Below, in pieces: positions 26,268 through 35,068 of a DNA stretch of 64,000 nt; the first letter of the stretch is position 1, and every line of letters begins with the position of its first letter. The notes under the pieces are model-generated. The model ran no database searches and had not been told where the DNA came from. It saw nothing but the letters and a program-made list of their open reading frames with translations. The stretch covers positions 620,001 through 684,000 of the forward strand of contig NZ_VIYJ01000001.1 of assembly GCF_008087085.1 (NCBI RefSeq), given 5' to 3'. The position numbers were made by a program, and so were the translations under genes. The stretch is from Nocardioides rubriscoriae. GTDB lineage: Bacteria > Actinomycetota > Actinomycetes > Propionibacteriales > Nocardioidaceae.

Positions 26268-27617
26268 TCAGCCCGGCAGCACGTCGCTGACGCTGATCGC
26301 CAGCACCAGCAAGGGGACCAGGGCGACCAGCGACACGGTCTCGAGGACGTCGCCGAACCGGCCCCGACGCACCGAGGGACCCGAGGGCAGCAGGGTCAGC
26401 GCGAGCAGCGCGGCCCCGGCACCGGCCAGGACGACGGCCGCGGTCGGGCGCCAGTCGGGGTGGTAGTAGAGCATCGAGACCGCGACGGCGACCAGGCCCA
26501 GGATGCCGGAGCCGAGTCCGACCAGCACCTCGGAGCCCGTGCGGTACTGGCGGGTGCGCAGCATCACCACGGCGCAGGCCACCACGACCATCAGGGTGCC
26601 GTAGAGGCCGAGCCGGACCGCCAGCGGAGCGGTGGCGACCAGCAGGATGCCGACCGTGGCCGAGATCGCGATGAGGATCTCGTGGGCCACGCGCGCGTCG
26701 GCCGCGACCCGCGCCGGGTCGACGTCGTCGGGGTCGGCGGTGATGTCGGCGGTGGAGTAGAGCTGGTCGACGGTGGTGCTGGTGACCCCGAGCGCGAGCC
26801 AGGGGAAGACGCTGCCGACGAGCACCACGAAGGCCAGCACACAGCTGAGCAGCACCTCGGGGGTCGCCCCGGTCTGCTCCACGAGCACCCCGCACACGCT
26901 GAGCACGGCGCCCACGACCACGGCGGGGATGAGCAGCGTGCGGCCGGCTCCCAGACCGATCAGGCACACGACGCCCACCACGGCCAGGGCGGCGCCGGCG
27001 GCCGCGAGCCGATAGCCGTAGTCGCGCTCGTCCTCGGCGAGCATCACGGCCGCAGCGACGGCGTAGCCGGCGGCGATCCAGGCCACGGTGACGGCGGCCT
27101 CGGGCTCCTGCTGGGCACGCGACAGCACGATCGCGCCGGCGACCAGGGCGAACGACACGACCGCGGCGGCGTACGACGCCAGCGCAGAGCCCTGGGCGAG
27201 CAGCGCCGCGGCGCCGAGCGCCATCAGCAACGTCGCCGCCGTGAGGGCGGTACGGCGCCCGGACTCGGGGGCCCACGGCTTGAGCTCGTGCTCGACGACG
27301 TCGGTCATCGCCTCGACGACGTCGTCGTAGACGGGGGGCACCGGGGCGTCGACGCCGGCGCTCACGGTGATCAGCGACCCGTCCTCGACGCCCTGCAGGG
27401 TCAGGCCGGTGTCGCTGGCCAGCCGGCGCCCCTCGGAGGTCACCAGCGTGTAGCCGCCGTAGACCGTCGCGGAGTCGAGCAGGCCGACGCTGCGGGCCAG
27501 CTCGGGCACCAGCTCGGCGACCGGCACGGCTCCAGGCAGCACCAGGTCGACACGGCGGGTCCCGGAGGCGACGGTGACCCGCACCAGACCGGAGATGCCG
27601 ACCGGCGCTTGGCTCAT
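26268..27617 (-). CDS. eccD: Type VII secretion integral membrane protein EccD
   Basis: A 449-residue protein. Residues 1-90 form a ubiquitin-like YukD domain (LVRVTVASGTRRVDLVLPGAVPVAELVPEL), then a linker (ELKPWAPESG) and about eleven membrane helices to the end. This is the standard EccD design; EccD dimers line the ESX channel. AAGGAG lies eight bases before the ATG. The gap to the upstream WXG100 gene holds a strong hairpin. Confidence 0.92.
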   Translation of the reverse strand: MSQAPVGISGLVRVTVASGTRRVDLVLPGAVPVAELVPELARSVGLLDSATVYGGYTLVTSEGRRLASDTGLTLQGVEDGSLITVSAGVDAPVPPVYDDVVEAMTDVVEHELKPWAPESGRRTALTAATLLMALGAAALLAQGSALASYAAAVVSFALVAGAIVLSRAQQEPEAAVTVAWIAAGYAVAAAVMLAEDERDYGYRLAAAGAALAVVGVVCLIGLGAGRTLLIPAVVVGAVLSVCGVLVEQTGATPEVLLSCVLAFVVLVGSVFPWLALGVTSTTVDQLYSTADITADPDDVDPARVAADARVAHEILIAISATVGILLVATAPLAVRLGLYGTLMVVVACAVVMLRTRQYRTGSEVLVGLGSGILGLVAVAVSMLYYHPDWRPTAAVVLAGAGAALLALTLLPSGPSVRRGRFGDVLETVSLVALVPLLVLAISVSDVLPG

Positions 27618-27683
27618 CGATGCTCCTTCGTCGTGCTCGTCGTGGTCGTCGTGCTCGTGGCCCGGGGGTCATCCTGACATCGG

Positions 27684-27719
27684 CGAAGGGGCCGACACCG
27701 GGTGGTGTCGACCCCTTCG
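27684..27719 (-). terminator. Hairpin between the WXG100 genes and eccD
   Basis: Sixteen-base arms CGAAGGGGCCGACACC and GGTGTCGACCCCTTCG with one C/A mismatch and a 4-base loop. There is no T-run. Its place after the secreted-substrate genes and before eccD suggests a partial terminator or mRNA stabiliser that keeps WXG100 output higher than that of the machinery. Confidence 0.65.
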
Positions 27720-27750
27720 GCCCCGGCCGCGTCGGCCGGGGGTGGAACCG

Positions 27751-28044
27751 TCAGCCGCCGAACTGCGCGGCGCCGCGCGCGTCGGCGTTGGAGTAGTCGA
27801 TCTGCGACTGGCGCACCGAGTCGGAGGTCTCCTTGAGCAGCTGCTGCATCTCGGCGATGGCGGCGTCCCACTTGCCCTTGGCGACGACGTAGGTCTCCTG
27901 GGCCCGACCGCTCCAGTCGTTGCGCAGGGGGGCGAGCTCGTTCTCGAGGACGTCGAGGCGGTTGTTGATGCGCTCCATCGTGGACTTCATGTTGTCGGCC
28001 CCGGTGATGAGCGCCTCGTGGTTGACGCGGATTCCGTCGGTCAT
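27751..28044 (-). CDS. WXG100-family type VII secretion substrate (ESAT-6-like)
   Basis: A 97-residue helical hairpin protein. The turn is NDWSGRAQE, the W-x-G motif, at about residues 42-50; the helices are LITGADNMKSTMERINNRLDVLENEL and AQETYVVAKGKWDAAIAEMQQLLKETSDSV. The tail YSNADARGAAQFGG carries a Y-x-x-x-D motif, the general type VII secretion signal. AGGAG lies before the ATG. It should form a heterodimer with the product of the upstream gene, 29 bases away. Confidence 0.93.
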   Translation of the reverse strand: MTDGIRVNHEALITGADNMKSTMERINNRLDVLENELAPLRNDWSGRAQETYVVAKGKWDAAIAEMQQLLKETSDSVRQSQIDYSNADARGAAQFGG

Positions 28045-28073
28045 GTGCTTGCTCCTGGTCTCGTCGGTGCCGG

Positions 28074-28391
28074 TCAGCCGAGGCGGCCGTTGAGGCGGGC
28101 GAAGACGGCGTTCTGCTCGTCGTCGTTGGTCATGTTGACCTGCTCGGTCTTCTGCAGGGACTGGGCGAACTCGTCGAGCGCGTTGAGGATGGTGCGCTGC
28201 TTCTCGGTCCAGGTCTGGTGCAGGACGAAGAAGGCCGAGGCACCCTGGCCCACCCACTTGCCCTGCATGTCGGCGATCTGACCGCTGAGGGTGTCGCTCT
28301 CCTTGATGAAGTCAGCCTTGGCGTCGGTGACCAGACCGGCCGCCTTGCTGAGTGTCGCCTGACCTTGTCCGTAGTCCGGGGCGTTCGACAT
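28074..28391 (-). CDS. WXG100-family type VII secretion substrate (CFP-10-like)
   Basis: A 105-residue helical hairpin protein. W-x-G is KWVGQGASAF at about residues 46-55; the flanking helices are LSKAAGLVTDAKADFIKESDTLSGQIADM and LHQTWTEKQRTILNALDEFAQSLQKTEQV. The C-terminus (NMTNDDEQNAVFARLNGRLG) lacks a clear Y-x-x-x-D/E, so the partner may supply the signal. A purine-rich ribosome site (GAAGGAGAAGG) precedes the ATG. The segment upstream contains a 14-bp tandem repeat. Confidence 0.92.
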   Translation of the reverse strand: MSNAPDYGQGQATLSKAAGLVTDAKADFIKESDTLSGQIADMQGKWVGQGASAFFVLHQTWTEKQRTILNALDEFAQSLQKTEQVNMTNDDEQNAVFARLNGRLG

Positions 28392-28436
28392 GTGCCTTCT
28401 CCTTCGATACGGCGGCATGTCGCCGCCCGAGTGACT

Positions 28437-28490
28437 GGGGTTGCCTGAGTGGGGTTGCCTGAGTGGGGTTGCCTGAGTGGGTTGCCTGAC
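28437..28490. repeat. 14-bp tandem repeat upstream of the WXG100 genes
   Basis: GGGGTTGCCTGAGT is repeated at 28437, 28451 and 28465, with a fourth shortened copy at 28479-28490. It lies 46 bases before the first WXG100 start codon, so in the leader or promoter of those genes. It could be a multi-copy protein site or a slippage-prone repeat. No homopurine or palindromic symmetry is seen. Confidence 0.75.
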
Positions 28491-28549
28491 GGGTGTCATG
28501 GCCGGGTTGTTGCTGACGGGGAGTTACCCGACGCGAAAACCGGTAAACC

Positions 28550-29917
28550 TCACCCTGTCAATTCCCACAGGAGCCGGAAGAAGCCGGCGGCCACGACCAC
28601 GATGCCCACCGCCAGGGCGCCGCACAGGCTCTCGGCGACCTCCGCCCGGCGCGACCACCAGGCCGAGCGCCACCCGCGCCCCAGGGCGACCGCGACCGGC
28701 ACGAGGAGCACCCCGAGCCCGATAGCGGACCACGCGACCAGCGACACCCAGGCCGACCCGCTCGCGGCGAGGAGGACCACCGTGAGGACCAGCCAGCACC
28801 CCAGGCCCGCCACGCGCAGCAGCGCCCGGGCCGCGGCGTGCCGATAGCTGCGGGCGGCCAGCAGCAGGGCGGCTCCGGCGAGCCCGACCTCAAGGCGCGC
28901 ACCGAGGACGTCGATCCACACCGAGGCCTCGCGCAGCAGCAGCGCCGCGGAGGTCACCGAGACCACCAGCACCGCCACGCAGGCTGCGGTGACGACGCGG
29001 CTGCCGCGCTCGGCGACCTCGGCGACGGCACCGCGGGGCACCAGGATCCGGCCCCGACGGCCGGTCGGGCGGTCGCGGGCCGACCAGGCCGTCACGGCGA
29101 GCCGCTCGAGGTCGAGGAGGTACTGGTCGGGCACGTCGACGGCCATGATCGGCACGAAGCGCGCGGCGAGCATGGCGACGACCAGCGCGACCGCGTAGAC
29201 GACCTGCGCGCTGACGCCGGTGAGCGCGGCGGTGGTGGTGAGCACGAACACCGAGACCCCGCTGACCATCCAGACCCGCAGGCCCTCCTCGCCAGCCTGG
29301 CCGAGCGCCCGTGCGACGGCCGCGGTGACGGCCGCGGCGAGGCCGGCGACGCCGAGGATCGTGGGCAGCCGCTCGGGGGCGGGGTCCCAGGTGACGACGT
29401 ACGCCGCCGCGGCGGCGTACGCAGGGACGGCCATGACCCGGTGCCGGGCCAGGGGGCCGAGCGGCAGGACCCCGACGGCGGCCACCGCCACGAGCACGGC
29501 GATGGTCGCCTCGCGCGGCCCGGACGACTCCGGGAGCGGGGCCGCGAGGAGCCCCGCGAGGACCGCGACGGCCACGGCACCCACGCACCACGACGCCGAC
29601 AGCGCACCGGGGACCAGGCCGGGGCGGCGGCGCGCGGAGCCGCGACGCGCCTGTCGCGGGTCGGCGGCAGCCCCCGCGACGGAGGCCACCAGCACGGCGC
29701 CGGTGACGATGCCGGCGTCGGCCAGGGACAGACCGGCCGGCAGGGGGCGGCCCAGTCGCGTGTAGAGCACCGGGACGGTGGGGAGGTTGGCCTGTCGTGA
29801 GTACTCCGTGGCGACGTCGACGCTCGAGGCAGCGGCCGGGACCTGCAGGTCGAGGACGCCCAACGGCCCGTGGAGGCTCACGGACAGGACGTCGTCCGCA
29901 CGCGTCGTACCGCTCAC
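28550..29917 (-). CDS. EccD-like membrane protein with N-terminal ubiquitin-like domain
   Basis: A 455-residue protein. Residues 8-80 (VLSVSLHGPLGVLDLQVPA... VPVLYTRLGRPLPAGLSLADAGIVTGAVLVA) resemble the YukD ubiquitin-like domain of EccD. About ten hydrophobic helices follow, interrupted by a basic cytoplasmic loop (SARDRPTGRRGRILVPRGAVAEVAERGSR). It is clearly distinct from the nearby eccD, so the locus encodes two EccD-type proteins, which might form the heteromeric channel. GTG start with GGGAG upstream. EccE is absent, so this protein could stand in its place; that is inference. Confidence 0.7.
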   Translation of the reverse strand: MSGTTRADDVLSVSLHGPLGVLDLQVPAAASSVDVATEYSRQANLPTVPVLYTRLGRPLPAGLSLADAGIVTGAVLVASVAGAAADPRQARRGSARRRPGLVPGALSASWCVGAVAVAVLAGLLAAPLPESSGPREATIAVLVAVAAVGVLPLGPLARHRVMAVPAYAAAAAYVVTWDPAPERLPTILGVAGLAAAVTAAVARALGQAGEEGLRVWMVSGVSVFVLTTTAALTGVSAQVVYAVALVVAMLAARFVPIMAVDVPDQYLLDLERLAVTAWSARDRPTGRRGRILVPRGAVAEVAERGSRVVTAACVAVLVVSVTSAALLLREASVWIDVLGARLEVGLAGAALLLAARSYRHAAARALLRVAGLGCWLVLTVVLLAASGSAWVSLVAWSAIGLGVLLVPVAVALGRGWRSAWWSRRAEVAESLCGALAVGIVVVAAGFFRLLWELTG

Positions 29918-30059
29918 GGTGTCTCCCAGGCGCCTCGGGCTGCGGGGTCGGGTGCCCCTTGGTCGGGCACAGTAGTACCCGCCCGCGGCCGTCCCTATCA
30001 TCGGTGAGCCGCGGCGATCGGGACCGCGTCACCCAGACAGCGACGGCAGGTCAGTCCTT
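29918..30059. promoter_or_regulatory. Divergent promoter region of the type VII locus
   Basis: The 142-bp gap between the EccD-like gene and eccC. Minus-strand TACTGT/TACTAC near 29968-29977 and plus-strand TATCAT at 29996-30001 are candidate -10 boxes, which would give leaders of about 45-50 bases on both sides. No clear operator palindrome is seen. Confidence 0.35.
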
Positions 30060-33000
30060 GTGAGCAGCATGTCGAGCAGCAGGTCGAGCACCAGGTCGAG
30101 CAGCACGTCCGGTGCCGTGCAGTCCAGCCTGCGGGGCGGACGCGTGGAGCAGCCCGAGATGCCGAGCGGCCAGCTCGTGCTGCAGCCACCGCCGCAGATC
30201 CAGCCCAGCGAGGGTGCCGCCGGGATCGCGATGAACGCGATCCCGATGCTGGGCAGCCTCGGCTCGATCGTGCTCGTCGCGACCATCAGCCGGGGTGCGG
30301 GCAGCGGCGGCGGCGGGCGGAGCTTCCTTGCGGCCGGCATGTTCCTGTTCGCCACGGTCGGCTTCATCGTGGTGCAGATCGACCGGCAGCGTAAGCAGCG
30401 CAACCAGCAGGTGACCGGTTCGCGCACCGAGTACCTCCGCTACCTCGCCGGCGTCCGCACGGTCGCCCGGGAGGCCGCCGCCCAGCAGCGTCGGGCCCTG
30501 ACCTGGCACCACCCCGCCCCGGCGGCGCTGCCGGCCCTCGCCGAGGAGCGCACCCGGGTGTGGGAGCACCACGCGGCCGACAGCCGCTTCCTGCAGGTGC
30601 GCTACGGGCTGTGCGCGCAGCCCCTCGCCCTCGAGCTCGTGCCCCCCGAGAGCGCCCCGATCGACGACGTCGACCCGGCCGCCGCCTCGGCGCTGCACCG
30701 CCTGCTGGTCGTGCACCGCACCCAGCCCGACCTGCCGGCGTCCCTGGACCTGCGGGCCTTCGACCGCATCGAGGTGTGCGGCGAGGAGGAGCAGGCCCGG
30801 GCCCTGGCGCGCGCCCTGATCTGCTCGGCGACGGCCTTCCAGTCCCCCGACCACCTCGTGGTCGCCGTGCTGTCCTCCGACGAGCACCTGGCCCACTGGG
30901 ACTGGGTCAAGTGGCTCCCCCACGCCCTCAGCCAGGAGCAGACCGACGCGGTCGGTCCGATGCGGATGGTCAGCACCTCGCTCAGCGACCTGGCCGCGCT
31001 GCTGCCCCCCGACCTCGGCGACCGGCCGCGCTTCGGCGCCGACGAGCGTCCGGCGACGCCGCACATCCTGCTCGTGACCGACGGCGTCGAGCTGCCGCCG
31101 GGCAACCACGTCGTACCGCCCGACGGGCTGCACGGCGTCACGCTGCTCGACCTGCCCACGCGCTGGCTCGAGCTCGAGGACGCCTCGCGGCTGCGCCTGC
31201 AGCTGCACGGCGCCCCCGACGCCGCCGGGCTCGTGCCGGTCGAGGCGGTCCGGGTGCGCGAGGCGCCGATCCGGGCCAAGGCCGACCAGTGCGACGCCGC
31301 CACCGCCGAGGCGTTCGCCCGGCGGCTGACCCCCCTCTACAACGTGACGGTCGCCGGCCCCGCCGAGACCGGCACGGGCGAGATCAGCGGGCCGACCGAC
31401 TTCATGGACCTGCTGGGCCTCGGCGACGTCCGCACCTTCGACCCGTCCGCCGCGTGGCGCACCCGCCCGGCCCGCGACCGGCTGCGGGTGCCGATCGGCC
31501 TGGGCGAGAACGGCAGCCTGGTCCACCTCGACATCAAGGAGTCGGCCCAGCAGGGCATGGGCCCGCACGGGCTGGTGATCGGCGCGACCGGCTCGGGCAA
31601 GTCGGAGTTCCTGCGCACCCTCGTGCTCGGACTGGCGATGACCCACTCCCCCGAGCAGCTCAACATGGTGCTGGTCGACTTCAAGGGCGGCGCGACCTTC
31701 GCCGGGATGTCGCAGATGCCGCACGTCTCGGCCGTCATCACCAACCTCGCCAACGAGCTGACGCTCGTCGACCGCATGCAGGACGCCCTGTCGGGCGAGA
31801 TGGTGCGCCGCCAGGAGCTGCTGCGCGAGGCGGGCAACTTCGCCTCGGTGCGTGACTACGAGAAGGCACGGGCCGCGGGCGAGGACCTCGCGCCCCTGCC
31901 GTCGCTCTTCATCGTCGTCGACGAGTTCTCCGAGATGCTGTCGGCCAAGCCCGAGTTCATCGACCTGTTCGTCGCGATCGGCCGGCTGGGACGATCGCTG
32001 GGCCTGCACCTGCTGCTCGCCTCGCAGCGCCTTGAGGAGGGCCGGCTGCGCGGGCTCGAGTCCCACCTGTCCTACCGGGTCGGCCTGCGCACCTTCAGCG
32101 CCCAGGAGTCGCGCGCGGTGCTCGGCGTCCCCGACGCCTACGAGCTGCCTGCGGTGCCCGGCCTGGGCTACCTCAAGCCCGACCCGACCACGATGACGCG
32201 GTTCAAGGCGGCCTACGTGTCCGGGCCTCCCACGACCGGTCGGCGGGCGGTCCCGCGCGACGAGGGCGGCCACGTACGCGGCATCCTGCCCTTCACCATC
32301 TCCGAGGTCCTCTCGCTCGAGGCCGAGCCGGAGCCGGTGGTGGAGACGCCCGCCGCGGCGCCGACCGACACCCAGGAGTCGCTGCTCGACGTGGCGGTCG
32401 ACCACATGGAGGGCCAGGGCATGCCCGCCCACGCGGTGTGGCTGCCGCCCCTCGACGAGCCCGACACGCTCGACCAGCTCATGGGCGACCTCACCGAGGA
32501 CCCCGCGCTCGGCCTGGTCTCCCCTCGCTGGCGCGCCCTCGGCGGACTGGTGGTGCCCCTCGGCACCGTCGACCGCCCCCGCGAGCAGCGCCGCGACACC
32601 CTCACCCTCAACCTCAGCGGCGCCGCCGGGCACGCCGCGATCGTCGGCGGGCCCCGCAGCGGCAAGAGCACGCTGCTGCGCTCGCTGGTGACAAGCATGT
32701 CGCTGACCACCACCCCGCTGGAGTCACAGTTCTTCGTGCTCGACTTCGGCGGCGGCACGTTCGCGCCCCTGGCGTCGCTGCCGCACGTGGCCGGCGTCGG
32801 CACGCGCAGCGAGCCCGACGTCGTACGCCGGATCGCGGCCGAGGTGCAGGGCGTCGTCGACCGTCGCGAGGCCTACTTCCGGGCCAACGGGATCGACTCG
32901 ATCGAGACCTACCGCCGGCGCCGCGCCGAGGGCCGCGCCGACGACGGCTACGGCGACGTCTTCCTGGTCGTCGACGGCTGGAGCACGCTGCGCTCGGACT

Positions 33001-34133
33001 TCGACGACCTCGAGATGTCGCTGCAGGTGCTGGCCTCGCGCGGCCTGACCTTCGGCCTGCACGTCCTGGCCGCGGCCGCCCGGTGGAACGATTTCCGAGC
33101 CGCGATGCGCGACCAGCTCGGCACCCGCCTGGAGCTCAAGCTCGGCGACGCCATGGACTCCGAGATCGACCGCAAGGTCGCCCAGCTCGTGCCCGCGGGC
33201 CGGCCCGGTCGCGGCCTGGTGCCCGGCAAGCTCCACTTCCTCGGCGCGCTGCCACGCATCGACGGCCGGGCCACGGCCGAGACCCTCGGCGACGGCGTCG
33301 ACGACCTCATCGCCCGGGTCGCCGCCGCGTGGAAGGGACCGGCCGGGCCGAAGCTCCGGCTGCTGCCCGAGCGGATCGGGATCGACCGGATCCTGGAGAT
33401 GGCCCGGGTCACCGACGACCTCACCGAGCCGGCCGCACGCCGCCTCTACCTCGGCGTCAACGAGAAGGAGCTCGCCCCCGTGTCCCTCGACCCCGAGACC
33501 CAGCCGCACCTGCTGCTGCTGGGCGACGGGGGGTCGGGCAAGAGCGCGTTCCTGCGCACCCACGTCCACGAGGTGATGCGCACCCGCACCCCCAAGCAGG
33601 CGCAGATCGTCATCGTCGACTACCGGCGCTCGCTGCTCGGGGAGGTGCCCGAGGAGTACCTCCTCAACTACCTCACCTCCGCGACCCAGGCGCAGCCCGC
33701 GCTCAAGGAGCTCGCCGCCTACCTGGAGAGTCGGATCCCCGGGCCCGACGTCACCCCCGACCAGCTGCGCAACCGGTCCTGGTGGACCGGCGCCGAGGTC
33801 TACGTCGTCGTCGACGACTACGACCTGGTCGCCACCCAGCAGACCTCGCCGGTCGCGCTGCTGCAGCCCCTGCTCGCCCAGGCCCGCGACGTCGGCCTGC
33901 ACGTGATGGTCGCCCGCCGTTCCGGAGGCGCCTCGCGGGCGCTGTACGAGCCGGTCATCCAGTCGCTGCGCGACCTGGCGATGCCGCAGCTGATGCTGTC
34001 GGGCTCGCCCGACGAGGGCCCCCTGCTCGGCAACCTGCGACCGTCGCCGATGCCGCCGGGCCGCGGCCGGCTGATCACCCGCGAGCGCGGAATCGAGGTC
34101 GTGCAGGCCGCGTGGCGGGAGCCGTCGCTGTAG
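30060..34133 (+). CDS. eccC: Type VII secretion ATPase EccC (fused EccCa-EccCb)
   Basis: A 1357-residue FtsK/SpoIIIE-type ATPase. A Ser/Thr-rich N-terminus (SSSRSSTRSSSTSS-like) is followed by two membrane helices at about residues 57-78 and 84-100, a DUF domain, and three ATPase domains with Walker A lysines at K514 (GATGSGKSE), K869 (GGPRSGKST) and K1161 (GDGGSGKSA). The first has an intact Walker B (LFIVVDEFSEM); the second is VFLVVDGWST without the Glu, and the third VYVVVDDYDLV. EccC recognises the substrate tail and drives export. GTG start; an ATG three codons later is possible. It is divergent from the rest of the locus. Confidence 0.95.
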   Translation: MSSMSSSRSSTRSSSTSGAVQSSLRGGRVEQPEMPSGQLVLQPPPQIQPSEGAAGIAMNAIPMLGSLGSIVLVATISRGAGSGGGGRSFLAAGMFLFATVGFIVVQIDRQRKQRNQQVTGSRTEYLRYLAGVRTVAREAAAQQRRALTWHHPAPAALPALAEERTRVWEHHAADSRFLQVRYGLCAQPLALELVPPESAPIDDVDPAAASALHRLLVVHRTQPDLPASLDLRAFDRIEVCGEEEQARALARALICSATAFQSPDHLVVAVLSSDEHLAHWDWVKWLPHALSQEQTDAVGPMRMVSTSLSDLAALLPPDLGDRPRFGADERPATPHILLVTDGVELPPGNHVVPPDGLHGVTLLDLPTRWLELEDASRLRLQLHGAPDAAGLVPVEAVRVREAPIRAKADQCDAATAEAFARRLTPLYNVTVAGPAETGTGEISGPTDFMDLLGLGDVRTFDPSAAWRTRPARDRLRVPIGLGENGSLVHLDIKESAQQGMGPHGLVIGATGSGKSEFLRTLVLGLAMTHSPEQLNMVLVDFKGGATFAGMSQMPHVSAVITNLANELTLVDRMQDALSGEMVRRQELLREAGNFASVRDYEKARAAGEDLAPLPSLFIVVDEFSEMLSAKPEFIDLFVAIGRLGRSLGLHLLLASQRLEEGRLRGLESHLSYRVGLRTFSAQESRAVLGVPDAYELPAVPGLGYLKPDPTTMTRFKAAYVSGPPTTGRRAVPRDEGGHVRGILPFTISEVLSLEAEPEPVVETPAAAPTDTQESLLDVAVDHMEGQGMPAHAVWLPPLDEPDTLDQLMGDLTEDPALGLVSPRWRALGGLVVPLGTVDRPREQRRDTLTLNLSGAAGHAAIVGGPRSGKSTLLRSLVTSMSLTTTPLESQFFVLDFGGGTFAPLASLPHVAGVGTRSEPDVVRRIAAEVQGVVDRREAYFRANGIDSIETYRRRRAEGRADDGYGDVFLVVDGWSTLRSDFDDLEMSLQVLASRGLTFGLHVLAAAARWNDFRAAMRDQLGTRLELKLGDAMDSEIDRKVAQLVPAGRPGRGLVPGKLHFLGALPRIDGRATAETLGDGVDDLIARVAAAWKGPAGPKLRLLPERIGIDRILEMARVTDDLTEPAARRLYLGVNEKELAPVSLDPETQPHLLLLGDGGSGKSAFLRTHVHEVMRTRTPKQAQIVIVDYRRSLLGEVPEEYLLNYLTSATQAQPALKELAAYLESRIPGPDVTPDQLRNRSWWTGAEVYVVVDDYDLVATQQTSPVALLQPLLAQARDVGLHVMVARRSGGASRALYEPVIQSLRDLAMPQLMLSGSPDEGPLLGNLRPSPMPPGRGRLITRERGIEVVQAAWREPSL

Positions 34134-34512
34134 ACCGGCGGCCCACCGGGTCCGTGGCCCGGTCGGTCTCCTGCTTGCGGTTGGCGTGCGCGCCTTCGGC
34201 GCGTTTGTCGCCTGCGGCGGGCTCGGGGTCCTGCAGGCCGGGGCCCCGTGGTGGGGTGGGGCGTCGGTCCCCGACCGGCGGTCCCCCTGGGGCAGGGATC
34301 GAGATGGGCAACCGCCTCGACCACCGTGGGGAGGGGTCGAGAGGAAGCCGACCAGCAAAGAGGCGCCCGGGCCACAGGGCCAGGCCCACCACAGGGCGCA
34401 CGGAGCCGGAGGGTGGGGCCAGCGTCGGGTGCGGCCGCCACCCAGATCGCGGCAGCCCTCAAGGAAGACGGGCGGCCAGCCCGACGCGCCCCACCCGGAG
34501 GCGACCAGACGA
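34134..34512. other. Gene-free gap between eccC and the SnoaL-like gene
   Basis: About 380 bases between convergent genes. It holds a small hairpin (see 34189), other short G+C-rich inverted repeats such as CCGGG..CCCGG near 34146-34162, and no reading frame with typical codon use or a ribosome site. No RNA gene is recognised. Confidence 0.5.
34189..34206 (+). terminator. Probable terminator of eccC
   Basis: CGCGCC-TTC-GGCGCG followed by TTT, 55 bases after the eccC stop. Short, but of the classical stem, loop and T-tail form. Confidence 0.5.
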
Positions 34513-34977
34513 TCAGTGCAGGTGCTGGCCGGGGCCGGTGACCTTGAGGTGCGGGAGGTCGTCGAGGTTGTAGTGGATCTCGTGGGTGCGGACGTAGCCG
34601 GTGTGGGTGACCTTCCAGCCGTCCGGCGTACGGAGGTAGTGGTCGGTGTAGAAGGAGGCGCCCTCGAGCATGAACGTGAAGGCCTCGACGACGACGCGGT
34701 CCTGGAGGTACCAGCGGCCCACGGCGGTGTCGCCGTCGACGGTGATCTCGGGATGGTGGACCTGGTGGAGGGTGAGCATGCCCTCGGGGAGGTTCTGCCG
34801 CATGTAGTCGACCAGGGCGGCGCGGTCGGCGAAGACCAGGCCGTTGTAGTCACCGGTCGCCTCGGGCACGAAGCAGTCGGAGAAGGAGTCCCAGTCCTTG
34901 GTGTCGAGCGAGCGCAGGTAGCGGTACTTGAGCTGGCTGATGTCGTGGGCGTCGATGAGGTCGTCGAGGGTGGTCAC
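34513..34977 (-). CDS. SnoaL/NTF2-like domain protein
   Basis: A 154-residue protein of the SnoaL_4-type NTF2 fold: LIDAHDISQLKYRYLRSLDTKDWDSFSDCFVPEATGDY, LHQVHHPEITVDGDTAVGRWYLQD and a C-terminal strand DGWKVTHTGYVRTHEI. These folds serve as steroid isomerases, dehydratases or ring-hydroxylase small subunits; the conserved DWDSFSDCF start and the HH pair are common in the ring-hydroxylation/dehydratase group. The substrate is unknown. The GTG start is fixed by TACGTT six bases upstream. Confidence 0.82.
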   Translation of the reverse strand: MTTLDDLIDAHDISQLKYRYLRSLDTKDWDSFSDCFVPEATGDYNGLVFADRAALVDYMRQNLPEGMLTLHQVHHPEITVDGDTAVGRWYLQDRVVVEAFTFMLEGASFYTDHYLRTPDGWKVTHTGYVRTHEIHYNLDDLPHLKVTGPGQHLH

Positions 34978-34983
34978 CGGAGC

Positions 34984-34989
34984 AACGTA
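34984..34989 (-). promoter_or_regulatory. -10 box of the SnoaL-like gene (leaderless)
   Basis: TACGTT on the minus strand, six bases before the GTG. Confidence 0.5.
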
Positions 34990-35068
34990 AGGCAGATCAC
35001 CCCCAGATGAGACGTGGTTGTAACCCGTGGTCAACCTGGCGGAGAAGTGCAGACCCCACTCTCGAGTC

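Noticed and set aside
30051-32633. An 860-codon minus-strand open frame under eccC
   Set aside because: Antisense shadow of eccC, with composition dominated by Gly, Arg, Val and His as is typical for reverse frames in this genome.
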